Positions 42,916-51,915 of a DNA stretch of 64,000 nt are shown piece after piece (within the stretch, counting starts at the first letter, position 1; each line of letters starts with the position of its first letter). Below the pieces are notes generated by a model. It was not told where the DNA came from. It did not search any database and saw nothing but the letters and a program-made list of their open reading frames with translations. The translations under genes and the position numbers were made by a program. This stretch comes from Nanobdellota archaeon (GTDB taxonomy: Archaea > Nanobdellota > Nanobdellia > Pacearchaeales > GW2011-AR1): assembly GCA_030648155.1 (NCBI GenBank), contig JAUSIK010000016.1:207944-271943 (forward strand), read 5' to 3'.

Positions 42916-43616
42916 AGGCGTCAATTATATTAGCAACCTATAAAGAAAAAGATAATATTGGCAGACTAATAAAAACTATTTTAGAAGCTTGCAAAAAAGA
43001 TAAACTAGATTGTGAGGTTATTGTTGTAGATGATAATTCGCCTGACGGAACGGCAGACGTTGTAAACAAAGAATATGGCAAGGATAAAAGAGTTAGATTA
43101 ATAGTTAGAACAAATGAGAAAGGTCTTGGAACGGCTGTTGGGAAAGGAGTAAAAGAATCAACGGGGGATGTTTTAGTTTTAATGGATTCTGATTTTAGTC
43201 ATGATCCAAACGATATTCCTAAAATGGTTAGACTAACTAAGGAATATGAGATAGTTAATGGGTCTAGACATATGAAAGGCGGTTATATTAAAACTACATG
43301 GTTTAGGAAACTGGCTACTTTCTTATTGAGAGTTTACATGAGCTTAGTTTTACAGCTTAACATTACAGACTACACAAACGGCTATATTGTTATAAGAAAA
43401 AATGTTGTAAATAAACTTGAAATAGATAAAATATTCTACGGGTATGGAGATTATTATTTCAGATTATTTTATAATGCTGTTTACAAAACTGGTGCTAAAA
43501 TAAAAGAAGTTCCGGTATATTATAAATTCAGGGAAGCTGGAGAAAGCAAGACTAATTTTGTCAAGCATGGCTGGCAGTATGCTACTTCTGCCTTGAAGTT
43601 AAGATTTGGACGTTAA
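42912..43616 (+). CDS. Dolichyl-phosphate sugar transferase (DPM1-like GT2)
   Basis: A 234-residue GT2 enzyme of the dolichol-phosphate mannosyltransferase type. ILATYKEKDNIGRL, VVDDNSPDGTADVV and LMDSDFSHDPNDIPKMV (DSD metal motif) are diagnostic. It lacks a C-terminal membrane domain, like soluble DPM1. It is coupled to the aminotransferase gene by a 4-nt overlap and probably charges dolichyl phosphate with a sugar for GT-C enzymes such as the 39071 protein. Confidence 0.9.
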   Translation: MKASIILATYKEKDNIGRLIKTILEACKKDKLDCEVIVVDDNSPDGTADVVNKEYGKDKRVRLIVRTNEKGLGTAVGKGVKESTGDVLVLMDSDFSHDPNDIPKMVRLTKEYEIVNGSRHMKGGYIKTTWFRKLATFLLRVYMSLVLQLNITDYTNGYIVIRKNVVNKLEIDKIFYGYGDYYFRLFYNAVYKTGAKIKEVPVYYKFREAGESKTNFVKHGWQYATSALKLRFGR

Positions 43617-44270
43617 CTCTATTATTTTTCTATATTCTAAAAGAGAATCTATTGCTAAATTGGGATTAAATTCTTGTAATTTGTCCCTTGAACTATAGCC
43701 TGTAGCAACTCCTACAGTTAATGCGTTAACAAGTTTTCCTGCTTTAATATCTGAAGGTGAATCCCCAATTACTATAAGATTATCAAAGGCGTAATCTTTA
43801 TCTCTAGCTTGGCTAAGGGCATTCTTTAGAATATCAACTCTTTGCTCTGCATTGTCGCCATAACTCTTAATTAAGAAATAATCTGCTAAATTATTGGAAT
43901 CTAATAATACCTCTCCAACTCTTTTTAGGTTTCCAGTGATAACTCCTAGTTTATCTCTTGGCTTTAAATATTCTAAACATTCTCTTACTCCAGGAAGGAG
44001 TTGAACTGATTGGGGATTTATAGTGTTGATTACTCCTTCTTCCCATATTTTAATTATTCTTTCTAAATCTGAATCTGTATAAGACAATCCTAATTCTTTA
44101 CAAACACCTAGATGAATTTCTTTTTCTGCTTGTCCGAACCGCTTATATAATGTTTCATCAGCAACTTTCTTATTAAATACCTCTAAATAAGCATTTTGAT
44201 AAGCTGTAAGATGCGCTTTAGTAGCATTTACTAGTGTTGCATCAATATCGAATAGGTAAAGATTATTCAT
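43599..44270 (-). CDS. HAD-superfamily phosphatase (Gph/beta-PGM-like)
   Basis: A 223-residue HAD protein. It has YLFDIDATLVNAT (DxDxT with Ala in place of Gly), a helical cap, VITGNLKRVGE (motif II) and LIVIGDSPSDIKAGK (motif IV). A leaderless start is supported by the TATA-like GTTTATAAC centred 27 nt upstream. Its 3' end overlaps the DPM1-like gene by 18 nt in convergent orientation. Substrate unknown. Confidence 0.84.
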   Translation of the reverse strand: MNNLYLFDIDATLVNATKAHLTAYQNAYLEVFNKKVADETLYKRFGQAEKEIHLGVCKELGLSYTDSDLERIIKIWEEGVINTINPQSVQLLPGVRECLEYLKPRDKLGVITGNLKRVGEVLLDSNNLADYFLIKSYGDNAEQRVDILKNALSQARDKDYAFDNLIVIGDSPSDIKAGKLVNALTVGVATGYSSRDKLQEFNPNLAIDSLLEYRKIIELTSKS

Positions 44271-44366
44271 TCTTTTAATCGTATATTATAGGTTATAAAC
44301 TTTTATGTAGTTAAAAATAGAGTAAAACTTAATAATCTTTATATACCGTCATCTCTGAAGCTGATA

Positions 44367-45413
44367 ATGAAAAGAGCGCTAATAACAGGGGTGACTGGAC
44401 AAGACGGTGCATATTTGTCTAAATTTCTTTTAGATAAGGGATATAAAGTCTTTGGTATGTATAGAAGAACTGCAAACCCTAATTTTTGGAAACTTCAAAC
44501 ATTAAATTGTTTAGACAAAATACATTTAATTCCTGCTGATTTAAGTGATGCTTCATCCATATTGGAAGCTATAAGAATTTCAGAGCCTGATGAAATTTAT
44601 AATTTAGCTGCACAAAGTTTTGTTGAGGCAAGTTTTGCCCAGCCATTATCAACCGCAGATATTACTGGGCTTGGGTTATTAAGAATATTAGAAAAAGTCA
44701 GGCAAATTAATCCAAATATTAAAGTTTATCAGGCATCCACCTCTGAACTTTATGGAGATGGGCAAAAAGGATTACTCAATGAAGATACGCCATTTGCGCC
44801 ATCATCCCCTTACGCTTCTGCAAAATTATTTGCTTATCATACTGCTAAAAACTACAGAAGATCCTATGGTATTTTTGTCTGCAATGGAATTTTATTTAAT
44901 CATGAATCGCCCCTTAGAAGTTTAGAATTTGTAACTAGAAAAATCACAAACTCTGTTGCAAAAATAAAATTAGGGTTAGAAAAAGAATTAAAATTAGGAA
45001 ACTTGGAAGCAAAAAGAGACTGGGGATATGCTTTAGATTATATTGAATGCATGTGGCTGATGCTTCAACAAGATGAGCCGGATGATTATGTCATTGCAAC
45101 TGGAGAGACCCATTCAGTAAAAGAATTTGCTCAAGAGGCATTTAATGTTTTAGGATTAAATTGGGAAGAATATGTAAAAGTGGACTCTAAATTTATTCGC
45201 CCAGAAGATGTAATGTATCTTCAAGGAGATTATTCTAAAGCAAAAAATAAACTTGGATGGGAGCCAAAAGTAAAATTTAAAGAGCTTGTAAAAATGATGG
45301 TAGATGAAGATTATAAAAAATGGCAAGATTGCCTTGCAGGAAAACAGTTCCCTTGGGATGCTCCTTATTATGTATCTGACTTAAATATTATTTCTAGAAC
45401 TAAGAGGGCTTAG
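44367..45413 (+). CDS. gmd: GDP-mannose 4,6-dehydratase
   Basis: A 348-residue extended SDR with the complete GMD set: ITGVTGQDGAYLSKFLL, NLAAQSFVEASF, QASTSELYG (Ser/Thr/Glu), SPYASAKLFAY (YxxxK), GILFNHESPLR and the GNLEAKRDWGYALDY segment. It makes GDP-4-keto-6-deoxymannose, the precursor of GDP-fucose, -rhamnose or -perosamine. A leaderless start is supported by the TATA-like CTTTATATAC centred 26 nt upstream. This is the canonical copy, whereas the enzyme at 2722 is divergent. Confidence 0.93.
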   Translation: MKRALITGVTGQDGAYLSKFLLDKGYKVFGMYRRTANPNFWKLQTLNCLDKIHLIPADLSDASSILEAIRISEPDEIYNLAAQSFVEASFAQPLSTADITGLGLLRILEKVRQINPNIKVYQASTSELYGDGQKGLLNEDTPFAPSSPYASAKLFAYHTAKNYRRSYGIFVCNGILFNHESPLRSLEFVTRKITNSVAKIKLGLEKELKLGNLEAKRDWGYALDYIECMWLMLQQDEPDDYVIATGETHSVKEFAQEAFNVLGLNWEEYVKVDSKFIRPEDVMYLQGDYSKAKNKLGWEPKVKFKELVKMMVDEDYKKWQDCLAGKQFPWDAPYYVSDLNIISRTKRA

Positions 45414-45479
45414 ATTTTACTACTTTTTTATACGATTGCTTCTAAAAAGATTTAAATAAGGAAAATTGATGAATATTAT

Positions 45480-46373
45480 ATGACTGAAAAACAAAATGTT
45501 ACTGTGGAATTAGATTCTGATAATATACCTCTAGATCGAAGTGATCTAAGAAATGTAAAAAAAATTAAATCATTAGAAGGAATGTGCTCCGCAGATAAAT
45601 CGGATCCTGAAAATTGCTCTGGAATGAGGACAATCGAGCAATATAAAAAAGAAGTTTTAAATCCTGGGATTGAATCTGGAAAAATTGGGGACGGGGTAAA
45701 ATCTAAATGGGATGATAGAAAATTAAGATATGACAATGCAACCATTAATGGAGAAGACCTAGAAGTTAAATTTGGAGTAAGCCATTTTAAAGAAGTAAAG
45801 GATGATATAGTAAGAGATCGGAATATTAATGAATACCTTATGGAAATTGGGAAAAAAAGATTTGACAATCAATATGCCTTTTTTGAAAGAGGCCCAGGGG
45901 TTACAGTTATTCCTATAACAAAAGATGGTTCAATATATCTAGCAGAAAGAGGGGCTGTAGACACGGGAATTGGATTATTAAATGGGGCAGCTGGTAATAT
46001 TAGCTATAAAGACAATATAACTTTGGTAAATCCTTTAGATGAAGCTAAAAAAGAATTTTTAGAGGAAATGGGGGTTAAAGCAGGAGATATAAGATCTATG
46101 CCTTTAATAGGATTATATGGCGACAGAACGACTGGAGAAATAGATTTTACTTATCTTGCTACTATAAAATTAACTGATAAAGAACTAATGGATGCATGGG
46201 ACGGAGCAAAAGATAAAGCTGAAAGCTCAAGGAGAATTAGAATACCAGACTACAAATCATTAATGGAAATTGTAACAAACGGCAAGATTAAAGGCAGTGA
46301 CAAAAGATGGGAATTAATGTATGCTACAAGAGGCGGATTAGAAAGCATTCTACCTTCTGAAATAAATAGTTAA
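45480..46373 (+). CDS. Nudix hydrolase-like protein
   Basis: A 297-residue protein with a C-terminal Nudix domain from about residue 140. The box reads GNISYKDNITLVNP followed by EAKKEFLEEMGV, close to Gx5Ex7REUxEExGU but with Lys for the first Arg. VTVIPITKDGSIYLAERG precedes it. The N-terminal 130 residues are highly charged and not recognised. A leaderless start is supported by the TATA-like ATTTAAATA centred 26 nt upstream. A nucleotide-sugar pyrophosphatase role would fit the adjacent island. Confidence 0.75.
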   Translation: MTEKQNVTVELDSDNIPLDRSDLRNVKKIKSLEGMCSADKSDPENCSGMRTIEQYKKEVLNPGIESGKIGDGVKSKWDDRKLRYDNATINGEDLEVKFGVSHFKEVKDDIVRDRNINEYLMEIGKKRFDNQYAFFERGPGVTVIPITKDGSIYLAERGAVDTGIGLLNGAAGNISYKDNITLVNPLDEAKKEFLEEMGVKAGDIRSMPLIGLYGDRTTGEIDFTYLATIKLTDKELMDAWDGAKDKAESSRRIRIPDYKSLMEIVTNGKIKGSDKRWELMYATRGGLESILPSEINS

Positions 46374-46409
46374 CAATAAATATTTTAAATAACTCTTCTA
46401 AATGATAAT

Positions 46410-46685
46410 ATGCTTGTAAAAATTTTAGGTGTGATTGATGTTATATCGGCGTTTATTTTCCTAATGATGATTTTTGGAATGGAGGTATTTACCTCGTTAA
46501 TCTTATTTTGCGCGTTTTTACTGCTGATAAAAGGAATGTTTATTTTTTCAGGAGATATATTGAGTGTTGTTGATTTAATATCTGCTATTTTGCTTTTTAT
46601 ATCTATATTTTTTGCACTTTTTGTAGTTTTTAGCTGGATTTGCGCTTTGCTTTTAATTGCAAAGGGGTTCGCTAGTTTCCTTTAA
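46410..46685 (+). CDS. Small polytopic membrane protein (91 aa)
   Basis: A 91-residue, almost wholly hydrophobic protein with about four helices arranged as two similar halves (ILGVIDVISAFIFLMM and LSVVDLISAILLFISI, each followed by a LLLIKG/LLLIAKG loop), suggesting an internal duplication. A leaderless start is supported by the TATA-like TTTTAAATA centred 25 nt upstream. Function unknown. Its last 14 nt overlap the convergent PHP gene. Confidence 0.75.
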   Translation: MLVKILGVIDVISAFIFLMMIFGMEVFTSLILFCAFLLLIKGMFIFSGDILSVVDLISAILLFISIFFALFVVFSWICALLLIAKGFASFL

Positions 46686-47511
46686 TTTTCTTAAATAGAC
46701 TTATTCCTTCATAAACAATATTATCAAATAAGTGATGGGTTCCTCCGATGAAACCCCAAAAAGGACTGTACTTATGCTCTTCTAATCTATCTGGTGTACA
46801 ACTTCTTATTCCTGCTGAAAGAGACTGAATAAAATTATTTGGATCCAATGAACCAAGCATTCTTGTTGCATTTCTCCCTATTTCATATAACTTATGATTG
46901 TCTTGGAAAACAACCCCGCCTAGATTTGAATGAAAAGGATAAACTCTTTTAAAAAATTCAGCTGATCTGTTATTAGGTCTTGGATAGCCTGGCAAAGGAA
47001 AATAGCAATTTGCATTTGCTGCTTCAATGCCTTGAAATAAATTTAAGTGGTGCTCTTTTTCTTCAAAAAATTTTCCTGCTCCCCATAAACTAAAAGAATG
47101 AACAATGAACACTGGAGAGTTTTGTTTATTTGCTATTTCAATCATTTTTTCCCAATCTGCTTCCTTTCCTTTATGAAAGGAAGTATAGCTTTCAGAGGCA
47201 CTAACTAGAAAATGGCCTATTCTTGTTTCAACTTCATGGCCATTTATTATATAAATTAAATTACTTGAATCTCCTCTATCAATTACCCTTGTTGCCCTTC
47301 CATCAATGTCTTCTTTTATATATTTCTCTGAAGATTTTGAAATAAAATCTTCATAACGAAAATCATTGCATACTGGATCGCTATCGACTCCTAAAGCCCC
47401 GCCAGTGCCTAATCGTTTCAATGCGATATCTATAACTTTATCAAATGACCCTTTATATTTCCACATTCCTAAATGACCATGAAGATCTGCATAGAAATAT
47501 TTGTCGTTCAT
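46672..47511 (-). CDS. PHP-like metal-dependent phosphoesterase
   Basis: A 279-residue protein. The N-terminal FYADLHGHLG (HxH-type metal motif), IINGHEVETRIGHFL and PVFIVHSFS, followed by later acidic and histidine residues, resemble the PHP hydrolase fold. The Met at 47511 is preferred to that at 47523, because the TATA-like box near 47535-47543 is about 29 nt from 47511. Substrate unknown. It stands alone between the small membrane gene and the SecDF group. Confidence 0.65.
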   Translation of the reverse strand: MNDKYFYADLHGHLGMWKYKGSFDKVIDIALKRLGTGGALGVDSDPVCNDFRYEDFISKSSEKYIKEDIDGRATRVIDRGDSSNLIYIINGHEVETRIGHFLVSASESYTSFHKGKEADWEKMIEIANKQNSPVFIVHSFSLWGAGKFFEEKEHHLNLFQGIEAANANCYFPLPGYPRPNNRSAEFFKRVYPFHSNLGGVVFQDNHKLYEIGRNATRMLGSLDPNNFIQSLSAGIRSCTPDRLEEHKYSPFWGFIGGTHHLFDNIVYEGISLFKKIKGN

Positions 47512-47541
47512 TAAAATAAACAAAAATTAAACTTTTTAAAT

Positions 47542-47991
47542 TTAGTTGTTATTTTTAATCTTCCCATAAATCCAATTTACTAACAAAAATTCTCTTCGAT
47601 AGACTTCACTCGAATATATTAAAGAATAAATATCTGTAAGAGAATGAAACATCATACCTAGAAAAATATAGAAAAAACCTACCCAATATAAACCTAGAAT
47701 GCCTACAAGAATATGAAACTCGATTGTGTGAAATAAATGAAAATCTCCTTTTTCTTTGATGCCTTTCTTTCTTCTTTTTAAATCAAGTGCATCCATTTCT
47801 TTGTGATACTCGAAAGCCTCACCAAGAGAGTATTTTTTAGTGTTTAAGACAGCACATATATAGTGGTCGAAATCAATTAAAAAAGATGAAAAGAAAAAAA
47901 GCAAAATGTATAATATTGACGTATTTGGCGCTGCTATCCAAATTATTAATGCTAGAATTGCCCCGAATAATACGTGCCATTTTGGTAACAT
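47542..47991 (-). CDS. Membrane-bound metal-dependent hydrolase-like protein (YdjM-like)
   Basis: A 149-residue membrane protein with about three to four helices and a set of charged motifs at membrane edges: FLIDFDHYICAV, FHTIEFHILVG and FHSLTDIYSL. The pattern of His/Asp at helix ends resembles YdjM/LexA-regulated inner-membrane hydrolases. It starts 4 nt after the SecD stop and is probably transcribed with secF and secD. Function unknown. Confidence 0.65.
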   Translation of the reverse strand: MLPKWHVLFGAILALIIWIAAPNTSILYILLFFFSSFLIDFDHYICAVLNTKKYSLGEAFEYHKEMDALDLKRRKKGIKEKGDFHLFHTIEFHILVGILGLYWVGFFYIFLGMMFHSLTDIYSLIYSSEVYRREFLLVNWIYGKIKNNN

Positions 47992-47995
47992 CTTT

Positions 47996-49519
47996 TTACG
48001 CCCCTATTTTTTTAATTATATCTGCAAATGCTGGTCTGGTTATTAATATTCCTACTGTTACGCCTATAATTGTAGTAAGAGCAAACCCCTTCAATAGACC
48101 GGCTCCTGCCCAAAATAATGGAATCATTGCAGCTATGATTATGAGAAAAGCTCCGACAATTATAAACAGCGCTCTTTTTACCCTTTCTTTAATGCCTTCT
48201 GATGAAGAACTATCCTGTCTAGATAATGATTCATCTAAAATAATTATTTGATCATTCACACCAGTACCTATTCCAGCTATTATTCCTGCAATACTAGGGG
48301 CATCTAAATTCCATCTGAAAAGGGCGGCAATTCCTAAAGTAATAAATACTTCAGAAAACATAGTTAATATTACAGATAAGGTGACTTTGATTCTTCTATA
48401 TTTAACAAAAATTGCAATAGATACTGCTAAGAAAACTGATAATCCTAAATAAATAATATTTTTTGTAAATTGTTTTCCTAGGGTTGGGGAAATTGTGTCT
48501 AGCTTTAATATTTCAAGCTTGTACGGAAGACTTCCAGTAAGCAGAACTGTCTGAAGTTTCTTCATCTGTTCTCTAGTATTTTTGACAGCATCTTCTTGAC
48601 TTATCCCCGTCCCTGAACCCTGAATTGAAATTTGGGTAGTTTCCTGCCCTTTTAGGCCTGAACTTATTAATAATGAATCTATTTCTCTATCGTCGACAAA
48701 TAAATTTAATTTTTCAGTTAAATATTGTCCGCCTACGTCCAATGGCAATTCAGAAGTAATATTTGCATGTTTTTTTGCTGCTTCTGGCGAGAGATAAACT
48801 GTAAACATAAAATTACAGGCAAATCCTTCTTGAGATGGGGCACAAGCTGTAATGCCAGCACAGGTCGCATCGTTTCTGCAGACATCAACAATGTCTTTAT
48901 CTTTTCCACCAACAAATACGGTTTGGTTTCCAATTTTAGCCTCGAATTTTCCTTGGCTTTCCAGGAGATCAGAAATATCATTTTCAGCGGCACCTGCTAT
49001 TTCTATTACCATAAAATTATTTCCTTCTAAATCTTTTGCTGATGCAACGGTTATATCTTTAAGCCCAAACGTGTTTAATCTCTCTGAAGTTATAGAAACT
49101 AAATCATTTATTTCAGAGTCAGATATAGACCTGTTTTCAGCACGGACAATTGCTCTGGCTCCCCCGCTTAGATCAAGCCCTGTTTGAATTTTAGAACTAG
49201 GCTGTTCTTCTACAGTTAAATCTGGAGGCTCCTGTGCCAGAAAAATAAAATCTTGACTCCCGGCTAGGATTTCAACCTTTACCTCTTCATTACCATTGAA
49301 AATTTTGGAGATCGCATTGGAATAATCCTGGACTGAAGTAATTTTAATCGAATTAATTTCTTGAATGGCCATTCCAGGACGGAGGCCCTCTTTATAAGCT
49401 GTTGAATTAATATCAATGCTTTTAATAATTACTTCAGGGGAAAGATTAGGGGAGATCATAAGCAGAGCTAAAACAAGTGCAATAATCAAAATCCAAATTC
49501 TTAATGTTATTTTTACCAT
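47996..49519 (-). CDS. secD: Protein-export membrane protein SecD
   Basis: A 507-residue SecD. LDLSGGARAIVRAE at residues about 110-125 is the SecD motif, a large outer P1 region follows, and the C-terminal six-helix block contains TISPTLGKQFTKN and AGIIAGIGTGVNDQIII. Near the N-terminus, residues about 30-90 (TAYKEGLRPGMAIQEINSI) resemble a PDZ-type domain inserted before the P1 motif. It works with SecF to pull secreted proteins through SecY. It is directly downstream of secF (2 nt gap). Confidence 0.93.
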   Translation of the reverse strand: MVKITLRIWILIIALVLALLMISPNLSPEVIIKSIDINSTAYKEGLRPGMAIQEINSIKITSVQDYSNAISKIFNGNEEVKVEILAGSQDFIFLAQEPPDLTVEEQPSSKIQTGLDLSGGARAIVRAENRSISDSEINDLVSITSERLNTFGLKDITVASAKDLEGNNFMVIEIAGAAENDISDLLESQGKFEAKIGNQTVFVGGKDKDIVDVCRNDATCAGITACAPSQEGFACNFMFTVYLSPEAAKKHANITSELPLDVGGQYLTEKLNLFVDDREIDSLLISSGLKGQETTQISIQGSGTGISQEDAVKNTREQMKKLQTVLLTGSLPYKLEILKLDTISPTLGKQFTKNIIYLGLSVFLAVSIAIFVKYRRIKVTLSVILTMFSEVFITLGIAALFRWNLDAPSIAGIIAGIGTGVNDQIIILDESLSRQDSSSSEGIKERVKRALFIIVGAFLIIIAAMIPLFWAGAGLLKGFALTTIIGVTVGILITRPAFADIIKKIGA

Positions 49520-49521
49520 TT

Positions 49522-50406
49522 TTAAATTCCTTTTGATTCAGCGTACCATTTAATTATACCTGCATTTGTAAGCCATGTGTTTACAATATCTGCAAATAAG
49601 CCAATTGTAAGTATTAAAAATATTTGCCTGAAAGAATCTGGAAGTCCCGTTATAAGCAAAAAGGCAGGCAAGACTGCGATTAAGGCAGTTCCTGTCATGA
49701 ATATTCCCGTCTTAAATGAGGAATAAATTCTTTGATTAACAGTCCCTCTTCTATTCTTAATTACCCTAGTTGTTAGAAGAATATCTGTATCAACGGAATA
49801 ACCTATAAGCATTAAGAAAGCGGCAATTCCGGCTGCTGAAAGTGAGACCCCCATATAATCTAGGAGTGCTAATGGCATTACTATATCTGCAAAAACTGCA
49901 AAAATTACAGCTACACTTGGTATAAACGATTTAAATAAAAGGAAAATTACTATTGACATTAAAATAAAAGATATTATAAGGGCGGTGATAAGCTGTTTAT
50001 AAAAACTTTGGCCTAAAGAAGGCCCGCTAAACTCTATGCTTGAATTTTCTTTTGTAAGCTTTATATCCAGAATACTTTCTATTTCTGCTTTTAGCGAATC
50101 GGGATCTTCTTGAGATTCTATTATTACGGCTAGATTCTTAGAAGTTGCCAGCTCGCTTATTGTTCTGATTCTAATATCTGGATATTTTTGTTTTAATGAC
50201 GCTTCCAACTCTTCGGAATTAATTGATCCGTGCAAAGTGATAATGGTTCCTCCTGTAAGAGATACATCTTTGTACATTATATCTCCATTTTTTGAGTTAA
50301 AATTAAATAAATAAATCATGCAAATAATGAAGAGAAGGAGAGGGACAATCATCATAAGCTTGTAGTATTTATCATACCAATTTTTTGTTGTTATTTGTTG
50401 TTCCAT
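49522..50406 (-). CDS. secF: Protein-export membrane protein SecF
   Basis: A 294-residue SecF. DVSLTGGTIITLHG near residue 45 is the first periplasmic-type motif, IEFSGPSLGQSFYKQLITAL follows, and the C-terminal helices carry IGYSVDTDILLTTRV and FMTGTALIAVLPAF. A leaderless start is supported by GATTTAAAAGT centred 26 nt upstream, immediately next to the 3' end of the tRNA gene. First gene of the secF-secD group. Confidence 0.93.
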   Translation of the reverse strand: MEQQITTKNWYDKYYKLMMIVPLLLFIICMIYLFNFNSKNGDIMYKDVSLTGGTIITLHGSINSEELEASLKQKYPDIRIRTISELATSKNLAVIIESQEDPDSLKAEIESILDIKLTKENSSIEFSGPSLGQSFYKQLITALIISFILMSIVIFLLFKSFIPSVAVIFAVFADIVMPLALLDYMGVSLSAAGIAAFLMLIGYSVDTDILLTTRVIKNRRGTVNQRIYSSFKTGIFMTGTALIAVLPAFLLITGLPDSFRQIFLILTIGLFADIVNTWLTNAGIIKWYAESKGI

Positions 50407-50426
50407 TTTTATTAGGGCAGATTATT

Positions 50427-50437
50427 ACTTTTAAATC
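50427..50437 (-). promoter_or_regulatory. TATA-like element of the secF-secD group
   Basis: On the minus strand GATTTAAAAGT is centred 26 nt before the secF ATG, and the tRNA-Gly gene ends only 3 nt before it. Transcription of secF may thus start right after the tRNA, or read through from it. Confidence 0.6.
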
Positions 50438-50439
50438 TA

Positions 50440-50510
50440 TGCGCCGGCCGGGAATCGAACCCGGGCCTAAAGGTTGGAAACCTTTAGTTCTGCCATTAAA
50501 CTACCAGCGC
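50440..50510 (-). tRNA. tRNA-Gly (anticodon TCC)
   Basis: The full cloverleaf folds on the minus strand. The 7-bp acceptor GCGCTGG/CCGGCGC contains one G-T pair, the D-arm has TTTAATGGCAG, the anticodon stem is AAAGG/CCTTT with loop TTTCCAA (anticodon at 50476-50478), and the T-stem is CCGGG/CCCGG around TTCGATT. There is no intron and no encoded CCA. Position 50440 gives an A discriminator. It decodes GGA. Confidence 0.95.
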
Positions 50511-50620
50511 TTGAATATAGTTAAATAATTGGGTTTTTAAGCGTTTATATTTGGCAACTTAATAGAAGGTTATAAGATGAAGACACAATGTCCGACATCT
50601 TTATAATTAGTGTGACAAAA

Positions 50621-50631
50621 GTTCCCACATA
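50621..50631 (+). repeat. 11-bp inverted repeat, left arm
   Basis: GTTCCCACATA pairs as a perfect inverted repeat with TATGTGGGAAC at 51061-51071. The two arms bracket the 123-codon gene at 50675-51046. Confidence 0.6.
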
Positions 50632-50674
50632 GTGTTTTGAGATAATTTTTAAATAGAGATCACTTATTAAAATT

Positions 50675-51046
50675 ATGAATGATATAAGAAAATCTAGAAA
50701 ATATGCTGATGAAATTAAAAATGGTTTAATCAAAAACCCATTTGCAACCAAAGAGGGTTTGCCTTCACTAAAAATCTTGGCTAAATTTGAAGATAAGGAG
50801 AATTTTAAAATTGTGGTCGAGTCTATGAGATATGCTATATCAAGACAAAAAGGTTATAAATTATTCAGAAAAGAGCCCTTAGCTTTAATTGAGGTACTTT
50901 GCATGGCAGCAGATTATGGTGGCGATAAAGTAAGTTATAATGCATTCCAAGCACAAAGAGGACTAAAGACAAGAAGACTCTCAATTAGAAGAACACAAAA
51001 ATTCTTTCAGAAAATATATGGCAGTCATTTTTTTGTTAAAAAGTGA
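50675..51046 (+). CDS. Hypothetical protein (123 aa)
   Basis: A basic 123-residue soluble protein, probably helical, with many Lys/Arg residues (such as TRRLSIRRTQKFFQK near the C-terminus). I do not recognise a family. A nucleic-acid-binding role would fit the charge but is unproven. A leaderless start is supported by the TATA-like TTTTTAAATA centred about 24 nt upstream. It lies between the arms of an 11-bp inverted repeat in a patch of dispersed intergenic repeats. Confidence 0.72.
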   Translation: MNDIRKSRKYADEIKNGLIKNPFATKEGLPSLKILAKFEDKENFKIVVESMRYAISRQKGYKLFRKEPLALIEVLCMAADYGGDKVSYNAFQAQRGLKTRRLSIRRTQKFFQKIYGSHFFVKK

Positions 51047-51060
51047 GGTATCTTAATTAG

Positions 51061-51071
51061 TATGTGGGAAC
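51061..51071 (+). repeat. 11-bp inverted repeat, right arm
   Basis: TATGTGGGAAC is the exact reverse complement of 50621-50631. It is followed 12 bp later by the 39-bp intergenic repeat. Confidence 0.6.
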
Positions 51072-51083
51072 AAAATATCCCAT

Positions 51084-51122
51084 ATATTTATAATATGCTG
51101 CTCTAAAAATAGCACTATATTA
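51084..51122 (+). repeat. 39-bp intergenic repeat, copy 1
   Basis: The copy has two conserved blocks, ATATTTATAATAT (51084-51096) and AAAAATAGCACTATATTA (51105-51122), separated by 8 variable bases. The same blocks and spacing recur at 52729-52767. The right end includes the stop codon of the leftward peptidase gene. Confidence 0.75.
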
Positions 51123-51794
51123 AATGTATGAATCAGACATTATTTCTTTCTTTTTTTTGTTAAATGTAAATGCGGAGCCAGGACCAACAACTTGAATTTT
51201 ATCATTAGTAACAAAAAGGCCACAGTTTTCTGGTATCCCTATAACTTTATTCAAGTCATATTTTTTCATATACTCAAGAATAGTTTTATCTTGACTTTTT
51301 TTATAATGAGCGAAAATGTCATAATTTTTAACTAAGTTTAATGCATCAAATTCTTTTATTTCTACTTCATTTAGGTCGGCACTTAGGGCAGGAATGACTG
51401 TTCTAGTTAGAATTATGGCTCCAGCACTTCCACCATAAATTGGAATGTCTTTTTTCGCCAAATTTTTTAAAGAATCAAGAAAGTTAAACTCTCTTAAATT
51501 TTTAAGGAGTTTGAAAGTATTACCTCCCCCAATATACACTCCACTGAACTTCTCTAAATCTTTCTTATCAAAGCTTGTTAACTCTCTTTCTGTCCACATT
51601 TCAAATCTCTTTATTCCCAACGGTTCAAATGTTGATTTTAACCATTTTAAGCAATCTGGATAGGGGTGTTTCTTTGTATCTATTGCTATTGGTATGTATA
51701 ACAGATGTTTTGATTTATCCAACATAGAAACAAACAGCCTATCTAATTCTATAGAATCCTCTCCACTTCCTCCTCCAGATAAGAATAACTTCAT
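51120..51794 (-). CDS. Peptidase E-like serine peptidase (family S51)
   Basis: A 224-residue protein of the S51 dipeptidase family. The nucleophile serine is in IYGGSAGAIIL, VYIGGGNTFKLL precedes it, and MKLFLSGGGSGEDS starts the Rossmann-like fold. S51 enzymes cleave Asp-X dipeptides or, as cyanophycinases, other Asp-linked bonds. The frame runs to 51839, but the Met at 51794 has a TATA-like ATTTTATAAT centred 25 nt upstream. It sits in the repeat-bearing patch. Confidence 0.8.
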   Translation of the reverse strand: MKLFLSGGGSGEDSIELDRLFVSMLDKSKHLLYIPIAIDTKKHPYPDCLKWLKSTFEPLGIKRFEMWTERELTSFDKKDLEKFSGVYIGGGNTFKLLKNLREFNFLDSLKNLAKKDIPIYGGSAGAIILTRTVIPALSADLNEVEIKEFDALNLVKNYDIFAHYKKSQDKTILEYMKKYDLNKVIGIPENCGLFVTNDKIQVVGPGSAFTFNKKKKEIMSDSYI

Positions 51795-51915
51795 AACTGA
51801 GAGAGAATTGCGCAGATTATAAAATTTGTTATTCACCAAAATTTGATTTGTAATATACTGCCCTTTTTATAGCAGTATTTTTATAAATTAGCGGACGAAA
51901 TTGGGCACTATATTT

